Part shown: positions 1 to 4,735 of the stretch, in pieces
Layout of the letters: each line of letters starts with the position of its first letter
How positions within the stretch are numbered: the stretch's first letter is position 1
DNA from: Gemmataceae bacterium
GTDB lineage: Bacteria > Planctomycetota > Planctomycetia > Gemmatales > Gemmataceae
Direction of reading: 5' to 3'
Assembly (NCBI GenBank): GCA_026418875.1
Contig: JAOAAM010000370.1
Span: forward strand, 1-5,287
Length of the DNA stretch: 5,287 nucleotides
Notes under the pieces: generated by a model
What the model was told of the DNA's origin: nothing
The model's input: only the letters and a program-made list of their open reading frames with translations
The model's database searches: none
Program-made: the position numbers and the translations under genes

Positions 1-26
1 CAGCGTCAGATGTGTATAAGAGACAG
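1..26 (+). other. Nextera (Tn5) sequencing adapter remnant
   Basis: Bases 8-26 read AGATGTGTATAAGAGACAG, the 19-bp Tn5 mosaic end used in Illumina Nextera libraries. Bases 1-7 (CAGCGTC) match the read-1 side of the same adapter oligo. The adapter sits at the extreme contig edge and points into the insert, as expected when untrimmed read-through of the opposite strand is assembled. It is not biological sequence, and genomic DNA begins at about 27. The TATAAG inside it must not be read as a promoter element. Confidence 0.97.
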
Positions 27-65
27 GTGCGTGTCCGTTGCTGCCGGAAAATCGAATTTTGTCAC

Positions 66-93
66 TTGCCTCGGCCAATTCATCCGATATAAG
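66..93 (+). promoter_or_regulatory. Candidate sigma70-like promoter for the 61-residue protein gene
   Basis: A TTGCCT box (66-71, 4 of 6 matches to the -35 consensus) and a TATAAG box (88-93, 5 of 6 matches to the -10 consensus) are separated by 16 bp. Transcription would start near 100, leaving a leader of about 70 bases before the ATG at 169. The same TTGCCT hexamer forms the -35 of the candidate promoter before the iron-sulfur gene. The call rests on pattern matching alone. Confidence 0.3.
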
Positions 94-168
94 TCCTTTA
101 CCCGGTCGGCTTTTCGTTCGAGGCGGATCTGATTTCCTGCACCCGAAGGACCAGTGAGAGGGAAGGCC

Positions 169-354
169 ATGCTCGATCCCGATCAACTGAATGTCGATTT
201 GATTGAGGAACTGCGCCTGCGCCGATGGGCACGGGAGAACTATGTCCCGTCGGATCGCCGTGAGCCGTCATGGCACCCAATTATTTTGGACGAAATGTTG
301 CGGAAGGACGAGGAAGTTGAGCCGGCAGGGGCGCTGGCCGAGGTCGCACGTTAA
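169..354 (+). CDS. Conserved-looking small protein of unknown function (61 aa)
   Basis: I do not recognise a named family. The product is short, charged and probably cytosolic: it begins MLDPDQLNVDLIEELRLRRW, continues through an aromatic/proline stretch (ARENYVP, then EPSWHPIILDEMLRK), and ends in an acidic patch and a short alanine-rich tail. There is no signal peptide, membrane segment or cysteine. The ATG at 169 is preferred over an in-frame GTG at 154 because the purine-rich AGAGGGAAGG (157-166) gives it a Shine-Dalgarno-like site. A candidate promoter lies upstream and a strong terminator-like hairpin follows 30 bp after the stop, so it looks like its own transcription unit. The amphipathic N-terminal helix and the W/P-containing middle suggest a small adaptor or regulatory protein, but that is a guess. 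Reality of the gene is likely; function is unknown. Confidence 0.65.
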   Translation: MLDPDQLNVDLIEELRLRRWARENYVPSDRREPSWHPIILDEMLRKDEEVEPAGALAEVAR

Positions 355-384
355 CCGCACCAGGCGGCTGCGTGTGCGAAGATC

Positions 385-430
385 GAGGCGGTGGTCGCAG
401 ATGGATGCGGCTGCCGCCTCCTTGCTTTTC
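385..430 (+). terminator. Strong hairpin with U-rich tail: terminator or rdgC leader attenuator
   Basis: GAGGCGGTGGTCGCA (385-399) pairs with TGCGGCTGCCGCCTC (406-420) over 15 consecutive pairs, three of them G-U wobbles, around a 6-base loop (400-405). The 3' side runs into a pyrimidine-rich tail, CTTGCTTTTCC (421-431). This fits an intrinsic terminator for the 61-residue gene. It ends only 33 bases before the rdgC-like ATG at 454, with no good promoter between, so it could also act as a leaky terminator or attenuator for that gene. It argues against starting the downstream reading frame at the GTG at 391, which would put the hairpin inside the coding region. Confidence 0.6.
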
Positions 431-453
431 CTGTTCGCAGGTTGGGGGAGCCG

Positions 454-1602
454 ATGGGCTTTTTCTCTGGTCGTGTCAGCTTCATGCGCTTCCGCATTGA
501 CGGTCCCTCCCCTGGCTTGTTCGGACCCGAGCACCTCACTCGCCTGGCTCAACGGAGCGCCGGCAGGCAGCGGCTTGCCAGTGCGGACGGCATCGAAACC
601 GGTTGGATCGCCGGCGATCATATCCTCGACACCGCCTTCACTTTGGAAAAAAACATCATCAACGAATCGCTTCAGTTCGCCCTGCGAGTCGACTCGTTGA
701 AGCTACCGGCCGACCTGCTCCTCGCCTATTACCATGCGGAATTGCAAGCGCGATCCGGCAAGAGTGGCGGTCGACTTCAGCCGCGGCACAAGCGGGAGGC
801 CAAGGCCGCTGCCCGCGAACGCTTGGAAAACGAGGCCAAGGACGGGCGATTCACCCGGCGAAAAAGCGTGCCTGTGCTTTGGGACGCCCGCTCCAACGAA
901 CTGCTCGTCGGCACGACGTCGCCCACCGCGGTCGACCAGTTGCACTCGCTGTTCGAACACACCTTCGAGTTTGGCTTCGAGCCTTTGACCGCCGGCACCC
1001 TCGGCTACCGCCTGGCGGAATCACGCCAGCAGACCCGTGGCGTCGATGACGCCCGGCCATCCCCGTTCGTGCCGGGAACTTCGCCCGCAGAGGTGGCGTG
1101 GATCCCCGACGAAGACAACCGCGACTTTTTGGGGAATGAATTCTTCCTGTGGTTGTGGTTCCGCTCCGAGTCCGAGGGCGACACGATCAAGGCCCGAGAT
1201 GGCTCCGAAATCGCCTTCATGTTGACGCGAACCTTGACCCTGGAGTGCCCCCGGGGTCAGACCGGCCGGGAGACGATCTCCAGCGACTCCCCCACCCGCT
1301 TGCCCGAGTCGCGCCGAGCCATCCAGTCGGGAAAGTGGCCGCGAAAAATTGGCATCGTCTTGGTCCGTCACGACGAGCAATACGAAGGGACTTGGCATGC
1401 CGAGACGCTGGCATTCACCTCTTGCAAGATGCCCCCGGGCAAAGAAGAAGCGGAGCGTGCCCGATTGGAAGAGCGGATTGATCAGATTCGTCACCTCGTG
1501 GAAACGCTGGACTTGCTGTACGACGCTTTTGGTAAGATCCGCCACGGCGATGCCTGGTCTGCGGAACTGACCCGCATGCAGAAATGGTTGCACGGGAAGT
1601 GA
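454..1602 (+). CDS. rdgC: RdgC-like recombination-associated protein
   Basis: RdgC forms a ring-shaped dimer that binds double-stranded DNA without sequence specificity and restrains RecA in proteobacteria. This 382-residue product shows the family's pattern: an N-terminal strand (GFFSGRVSFMRFRI, 2-15), a GW turn (50-51), the KLP segment (83-85), a basic helical stretch rich in K/R/E (111-137), then VPVLWDARSNELLVGTTS (139-156) followed by a helix to F171. Later come a DFLGNEFFLWLWF segment and SGKWPRKIGIVL, which resemble the SGK/AGK plus strand region of RdgC. It is about 80 residues longer than E. coli RdgC (303 aa), mainly through a linker after residue 185 and a longer C-terminus ending in helical repeats. 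The ATG at 454 is preferred over the GTG at 391: GGGGGAG (444-450) lies just upstream, and the longer form would cross the 385-420 hairpin. The family assignment is by remembered motif pattern, not alignment. No transmembrane or nuclease motif is visible. Confidence 0.75.
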   Translation: MGFFSGRVSFMRFRIDGPSPGLFGPEHLTRLAQRSAGRQRLASADGIETGWIAGDHILDTAFTLEKNIINESLQFALRVDSLKLPADLLLAYYHAELQARSGKSGGRLQPRHKREAKAAARERLENEAKDGRFTRRKSVPVLWDARSNELLVGTTSPTAVDQLHSLFEHTFEFGFEPLTAGTLGYRLAESRQQTRGVDDARPSPFVPGTSPAEVAWIPDEDNRDFLGNEFFLWLWFRSESEGDTIKARDGSEIAFMLTRTLTLECPRGQTGRETISSDSPTRLPESRRAIQSGKWPRKIGIVLVRHDEQYEGTWHAETLAFTSCKMPPGKEEAERARLEERIDQIRHLVETLDLLYDAFGKIRHGDAWSAELTRMQKWLHGK

Positions 1603-1644
1603 CGGCCATCCGATTCCCTGCTGAGCGATGGTTGTCGGTTCCTA

Positions 1645-1673
1645 TTGACACGAACTTGAGCCAAAGTTATCCG
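1645..1673 (+). promoter_or_regulatory. Candidate promoter for the small lipoprotein gene
   Basis: A perfect consensus TTGACA (1645-1650) is followed after 17 bp by TATCCG (1668-1673), which matches the -10 consensus only at its first three bases. Transcription would begin near 1680, giving a leader of about 50 bases. The ideal -35 and spacing support it; the poor -10 weakens it. It would let the lipoprotein be expressed independently of the rdgC-like gene 126 bp upstream. Confidence 0.35.
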
Positions 1674-1728
1674 CGGCCGCAGTTGTGAGTCAACAATTTC
1701 TCTTGGCGGAAGCCTGGGGGGCGGCGTC

Positions 1729-1992
1729 ATGCAACGGGGCAGGGTGAGATGGACTGTCTTGAGCTTGCTGGTCATCAGCCTGGCCAGCGGCTGCCGCCTG
1801 TGCGAACGTTGGTACGAGCGGAACCACGAGCCGCCCAATTCTTCCCGGCCGTTCTACTACGTCCCAGCGGCCTCGGCACCCACCGCATGCCCGCCGGGTT
1901 GCGCCCCGATAGCCCCCGCCTGTCCGCCCGGATGTGCTCCGACATCGGGCTACGGTGGCGTGTACATCCCCCCGACGCAAAACTGTAACTAG
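1729..1992 (+). CDS. Small Cys/Pro-rich lipoprotein with CPPGC repeats (87 aa)
   Basis: The N-terminus is a textbook lipoprotein signal peptide: a basic n-region (QRGRVR, 2-7), a hydrophobic core (8-18) and the lipobox LASGC with the acceptor at Cys22. The mature chain is about 66 residues. It has a second Cys at 25, an aromatic FYYVP segment (42-46), two 11-residue units beginning ACPPGCAP (53-63 and 64-74), then a Gly/Tyr segment and a terminal NCN. Seven cysteines in 66 residues suggest disulfides or metal binding outside the cytoplasm. The ATG at 1729 lies after a G-rich stretch (1716-1721) that can serve as ribosome binding site. No named family is recognised; small lipoproteins of this style are common in planctomycetes. 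The location is predicted with good confidence, but the role is unknown. Confidence 0.75.
   Translation: MQRGRVRWTVLSLLVISLASGCRLCERWYERNHEPPNSSRPFYYVPAASAPTACPPGCAPIAPACPPGCAPTSGYGGVYIPPTQNCN
1885..1950 (+). repeat. Two tandem 11-codon units encoding ACPPGCAP
   Basis: Codons 53-63 and 64-74 of the lipoprotein encode ACPPGCAPIAP and ACPPGCAPTSG. The first eight residues are identical, yet six of those eight codons differ at the third base (for example TGC/TGT, GGT/GGA, GCC/GCT). The repeat is therefore old, or kept at the protein level, and not a fresh DNA duplication. Confidence 0.65.
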
Positions 1993-1997
1993 GCTTG

Positions 1998-2093
1998 ACC
2001 ACTGCGTCGGAACCCGCGCCCGCGCTCGGACTGCGGTCTCGCTACGAACTTGGCACCGGAGCGGCTTCGATCCACGCAGTGGTGCAAGTTTCG
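1998..2093. repeat. Overlapping inverted repeats in the convergent intergenic gap
   Basis: The gap between the lipoprotein stop and the kinase stop holds no convincing gene. Two inverted repeats share the same right arm. ACCACTGCGT (1998-2007) is the exact reverse complement of ACGCAGTGGT (2074-2083). CGAACTTGGCACC (2045-2057) pairs with GGTGCAAGTTTCG (2081-2093) over 12 pairs with one bulged base on each side. Because 2081-2083 belongs to both, the two hairpins exclude each other. A T-run (2125-2130) lies 3' of them on the plus strand. They may form a terminator for the lipoprotein transcript, or an untranslated structured RNA; neither is shown. Confidence 0.4.
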
Positions 2094-2167
2094 AACCGTG
2101 TCGATATTTCGCTTTCGATGGCCGTTTTTTCATCCCGTGATGCGTGCCGGGTGTGGTCGGCGGCGGG

Positions 2168-3028
2168 TCAATGGGCCGTCGTGCATTCCAGCAAATCGAC
2201 GTGATGGATTCGAGCCAAGGCTTCGACCATTGCGAGGCAACTCGGCCAACGATCCTGGGGAACCGGCGCTAAGGCCCGAGCGATGATGGGACGCTCTGGC
2301 TCGGGCAACATACTCAGGTCCGGGGCGGGCCGCACGTAGTGTTCGCGGAAGCTGGCCGGCGAATCGGCGAATGGAATCCGCCCGCCGCGGAGCAAACAGT
2401 AAGTCACTGCCAGCGAGTACTGGTCCGAGCGATCCGTGACGAATCCCTGAAACACCTCGGCGGCGGCGAAGTGGACCGTTCCCCAAGGTGCTTTCTGGAC
2501 TCGCGAGGAAGTCATGGGGATTGCCAAGCCGAAGTCCGCGATTTTCACCGTCTCGCCCATGAGCAAGATGTTGCCCGGCTTGATGTCGCCATGCTGAAAT
2601 CCGAGCCGCTTTCCGTCGATGATATGGTGTCGGGCATTGAGGAAATCGATCCCTTCGGCGGCTTGGGCCATATATCGGCAGAGGGGTTCCGGGTGGATTG
2701 GGCCGGCGTATTCGGCGTAGTAGGCGTACAGCAGGTCCATCAAGCTGCCGTCGGCCAATTCCATTGAAATGACGACGTACCCGGGAACCGACCAGACATG
2801 GTCGATGCGAAGCAGGTGCGGATGCTGGAGCGATTTCATCGACTGGATCGCGCGGACTTCGTTGGCGGCCATCACCGGATCCCGGCTCTGCATGAACTTC
2901 AGAGCGACTTTACCGGTTCGATGTTCCGCGGCCCAAACTTCCGCATAGCCGCCTCGTCCCAGCCGGTGCAGCAGGCGATAGCCGGGGAACGGCTCCGCGC
3001 CGGCCTTCAACTCGACGGTGTGTTGCAC
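2168..3028 (-). CDS. Soluble serine/threonine protein kinase (Hanks type)
   Basis: This 286-residue protein is a nearly bare eukaryotic-like kinase domain that would transfer phosphate from ATP to Ser/Thr of partner proteins. The key motifs are present: glycine loop GRGGYAEVW (24-32), ATP-anchoring lysine in VALK (44), helix C glutamate (57), catalytic loop HGDIKPGN (146-153) with Asp148, Lys150 and Asn153, DFG (165-167), AAE in place of APE (189-191), the helix F aspartate (202) and the late conserved arginine (260). The usual HRD arginine is glycine, so it is a non-RD kinase, probably not dependent on activation-loop phosphorylation. It has no transmembrane helix, PASTA or other sensor domain. 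The GTG at 3028 is chosen because GGTGA (3037-3033) sits 4 bases before it and the product starts at the ELKAGAEPFPGY lead-in. A longer form from a GTG at 3103 lacks a ribosome binding site. It is divergent from the TPR gene, and no certain promoter was found. Confidence 0.92.
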   Translation of the reverse strand: MQHTVELKAGAEPFPGYRLLHRLGRGGYAEVWAAEHRTGKVALKFMQSRDPVMAANEVRAIQSMKSLQHPHLLRIDHVWSVPGYVVISMELADGSLMDLLYAYYAEYAGPIHPEPLCRYMAQAAEGIDFLNARHHIIDGKRLGFQHGDIKPGNILLMGETVKIADFGLAIPMTSSRVQKAPWGTVHFAAAEVFQGFVTDRSDQYSLAVTYCLLRGGRIPFADSPASFREHYVRPAPDLSMLPEPERPIIARALAPVPQDRWPSCLAMVEALARIHHVDLLECTTAH

Positions 3029-3151
3029 AATCTCACCCGTTCGTCTGGTCCTAATCTGGTCGCAATGCCGGCTTCCGAATCTTTGCCAACTCAAACCTAG
3101 CACACGAAAACGGATAGGGAGAAGCTCGGCCCTCCTGATTTCCTCGGCGAC

Positions 3152-3196
3152 CCGAAATCGGCCGAAATGGCGAACGATTCAAAAAATCGGTAGGAT
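3152..3196 (+). promoter_or_regulatory. Possible control region of the TPR gene
   Basis: The divergent gap between the kinase and TPR starts carries CCGAAATCGG (3152-3161) directly followed by CCGAAATGGC (3162-3171), a 10-bp-period tandem repeat (8 of 10 identical) with the palindrome TCGGCCGA at its junction. A small hairpin, CGATT/AATCG (3175-3179 with 3185-3189), follows, then TAGGAT (3191-3196), a 4 of 6 match to the -10 consensus. The matching -35 (TGGCGA, 3168-3173) is poor. This is a plausible operator and promoter for the plus-strand gene, at low certainty. Confidence 0.25.
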
Positions 3197-3253
3197 GTAC
3201 AACGGACTCATCCACGGAAGACCTGCTGGATCCGTCGATTAGGAGAACTGCTG

Positions 3254-4531
3254 ATGCTGATGCAAATACTGCTTTCCGCTCTGGTCGGGCTGCTGATCGC
3301 CCTGCCTCCGATGGTTCCCGATGCGGTGCAGCGAAAAATCGCCGAACTGAACAATCTCAAGGGGGGGCAGGATGCCGTCCGCCAAAAAGCTCGTGAGCTG
3401 CTCAAAGATCGTGAGGCTGCGAAGAAGCTCGTGGAAGAAGCCGGCGAGCGGGCCAAGTTGGACTCGAAGCAGTTCAAGTACAACGCCGCTTACGTTTTGG
3501 CCTTGGTCGCATTTGAGCTGGAACGGTACGACGTGGCCTTGCGGTTCTTCGGCATCTGCGAGAAACAAGCTTGGGCGTTGAAATCTCGGGCCAAGATCGC
3601 CGAGGCATTTGATGGCCAATTCAGCGTGTTGGCTCGGCAAAAGAAGTGGGCCGACGCCTCCGAACTCGCTCGTTCCCTGATCGAGAAACTCGAATCGGAC
3701 GACATCGAAGACGACATTCGAATCCTCAAACCGGCCGTGGCCGAGCAATGGATCATCGCCTTGGCACGGCAAGGGCAGGTGAAACAGGCATTGCGACTTG
3801 TCGATCAATTGATGGAAGATTACAGCCCGAAGGCTTTCTTCCTGGAACTGAGGGGCAAGGTGTTGCAGGAAGCGGGCCAAACGGAAGACGCCATCAAAGC
3901 ACTCCTCGATGCCATCGAAGAAATGGAAGGTGCCGAGCGCGTCAATGACTCCGTGAAGGAAACGTTCATCAACCGGATGCGGTATCTTCTGAGCAATTTG
4001 TATGTCGAAGTCAGCCAGGTGGAGAAAGCGGCGGAGCAGTTGAAGACGCTCTTGGAGAAGTTTCCGGACAACCCCGGTTTCAACAACGACCTGGGGTACA
4101 TCTGGGCGGACCACGACATGAACCTCGACGAAGCGGAGAAGTTGATCCGCAAAGCGATCGAGCTGGAGCGGAAAAATCGGGACGAATTGCGGAAGAGGGG
4201 CGACTTGCTGCCGGAGTACGATCACGATAACGCGGCGTATCTCGACAGCTTAGGTTGGGTGCTGTTCAAGAAGAAACAGTACGCGGAAGCCAAGGTGCCC
4301 CTGCTGGAGGCGGTCAAGCTGAAAGAGGGCGAGAACATCGAAATCTTGGACCACCTTGCCGACGTCCACATGGCGTTGGGCGAAAAAGCCGAGGCGATTG
4401 CCGTGTGGAAGCGGGCGCTGGAGTTGGACGCGACCAGTCGGCGAGACCTAAGGCGGCGGGAGGAGATCATCAAGAAGTTGAAAGCCGCCGAGGGGCAACA
4501 ACCGGAAAAATCGTCGGACAAGCCCCAATGA
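3254..4531 (+). CDS. Tetratricopeptide repeat protein with N-terminal hydrophobic segment
   Basis: The 425-residue product starts at the ATG at 3254, 8 bases after AGGAG (3241-3245). Residues 4-17 (QILLSALVGLLIAL) form a hydrophobic stretch that could be a signal peptide or membrane anchor, though it lacks the usual basic residues before it. A charged helical region follows (23-70), then about eight helix-turn-helix TPR units at roughly 75-106, 113-145, 159-190, 192-224, 240-274, 276-308, 327-363 and 364-395. The clearest are FNNDLGYIWADHDMNLDEAE, YLDSLGWVLFKKKQYAEA and ILDHLADVHMALGEKAEA, which carry the TPR W-x-LG-Y-A-P-like spacing and resemble the C-terminal repeats of exported bacterial TPR proteins. 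The tail (396-425) is a Lys/Glu/Gln-rich coil. TPRs are protein-binding scaffolds; no enzyme motif is visible. The gene is divergent from the kinase, so a shared signalling role is possible but unproven. Confidence 0.88.
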   Translation: MLMQILLSALVGLLIALPPMVPDAVQRKIAELNNLKGGQDAVRQKARELLKDREAAKKLVEEAGERAKLDSKQFKYNAAYVLALVAFELERYDVALRFFGICEKQAWALKSRAKIAEAFDGQFSVLARQKKWADASELARSLIEKLESDDIEDDIRILKPAVAEQWIIALARQGQVKQALRLVDQLMEDYSPKAFFLELRGKVLQEAGQTEDAIKALLDAIEEMEGAERVNDSVKETFINRMRYLLSNLYVEVSQVEKAAEQLKTLLEKFPDNPGFNNDLGYIWADHDMNLDEAEKLIRKAIELERKNRDELRKRGDLLPEYDHDNAAYLDSLGWVLFKKKQYAEAKVPLLEAVKLKEGENIEILDHLADVHMALGEKAEAIAVWKRALELDATSRRDLRRREEIIKKLKAAEGQQPEKSSDKPQ

Positions 4532-4589
4532 GACGAAACGCCGAACGTGGCGTGCGATGGAGCGCGGCCGCTGTCGGGAGCAAATCGGT

Positions 4590-4640
4590 CGGGCCAAGGT
4601 GAGCTGCTGCGACCCACCTTGGCCCGCGGTGTTTATGGTC
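4590..4640 (+). terminator. Rho-independent terminator after the TPR gene
   Basis: CGGGCCAAGGTG (4590-4601) is the exact reverse complement of CACCTTGGCCCG (4615-4626), giving a perfect 12-bp stem with a 13-base loop. A moderately T-rich tail (GTGTTTATGGTCTT) follows. It sits 58 bp after the TPR stop and before the promoter of the next gene, as a terminator should. The tail is interrupted by G's, so termination may be incomplete. Confidence 0.7.
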
Positions 4641-4660
4641 TTCAGCGTGGTTCAGCGTGA
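4641..4660 (+). repeat. Tandem 10-mer upstream of a promoter, possible activator site
   Basis: TTCAGCGTGG and TTCAGCGTGA stand side by side (9 of 10 identical). The period is one helical turn and the pair ends 8 bp before the candidate -35 box at 4669. Direct repeats so placed often bind activators on one face of the DNA. The binding protein is unknown. Confidence 0.45.
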
Positions 4661-4668
4661 GTCGCTTC

Positions 4669-4697
4669 TTGCCTGAGGTTCACCAGGGAGTTAGAAT
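4669..4697 (+). promoter_or_regulatory. Candidate promoter of the iron-sulfur subunit gene
   Basis: TTGCCT (4669-4674, 4 of 6) and TAGAAT (4692-4697, 5 of 6) are separated by exactly 17 bp. The predicted start near 4704 leaves about 32 bases before the ATG at 4736. It lies between the terminator of the previous gene and this gene, which is where a promoter is needed. Confidence 0.5.
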
Positions 4698-4723
4698 CGG
4701 CTTCGCTTCGATGGCCCCCTGCT

Positions 4724-4729
4724 GAGGAG
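4724..4729 (+). promoter_or_regulatory. Ribosome binding site that decides the start of the iron-sulfur gene
   Basis: GAGGAG lies 6 bases before the ATG at 4736, ideal spacing. An in-frame ATG at 4730 directly abuts this site and cannot use it, so 4736 is the likely start. Confidence 0.75.
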
Positions 4730-4735
4730 ATGTGC

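Noticed and set aside
15..20. TATAAG as a -10 promoter box near the left end
   Set aside because: It lies inside the Nextera mosaic end, which is a sequencing artefact.
391..453. N-terminal extension of the rdgC-like frame from a GTG at 391
   Set aside because: It would begin inside the 15-pair hairpin, has no good ribosome binding site, and adds residues unlike the family N-terminus, whereas the ATG at 454 gives GFFSGRV directly.
1021..1593. 190-residue minus-strand open frame opposite the rdgC-like gene
   Set aside because: It shows no recognisable domain and overlaps a better supported gene throughout.
1606..1631. CCATC/GATGG hairpin as a terminator for the rdgC-like gene
   Set aside because: Only five pairs with a 16-base loop and no T-run; too weak to call.
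1673..1680. GCGGCCGC palindrome, also present near 4564, as a shared regulatory site
   Set aside because: An 8-bp GC palindrome is expected by chance in GC-rich DNA, and the two copies have unrelated contexts.
2041..2100. tRNA-like T-arm (GGTTCGAAAC on the minus strand)
   Set aside because: No matching 5-bp T-stem, acceptor stem or anticodon arm can be built around it.
2096..2130. Hairpin before the T-run at 2125-2130 as a terminator
   Set aside because: The stem has only about four Watson-Crick pairs plus wobbles and a 10-base loop, so the T-run is mentioned only as context for the inverted repeats.
2339..2767. 142-residue plus-strand open frame opposite the kinase
   Set aside because: It lies wholly within the kinase gene on the other strand, which has all catalytic motifs; it is a GC-driven shadow frame.
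3361..3367. G7 homopolymer as a programmed frameshift or assembly error
   Set aside because: The TPR frame is intact through it (AAG GGG GGG CAG) and no alternative downstream frame looks coding.
3239..4225. 328-residue minus-strand open frame opposite the TPR gene
   Set aside because: The plus strand encodes a clear TPR protein with a good ribosome binding site; the antisense product has low-complexity F/L/Q/H composition typical of a shadow.
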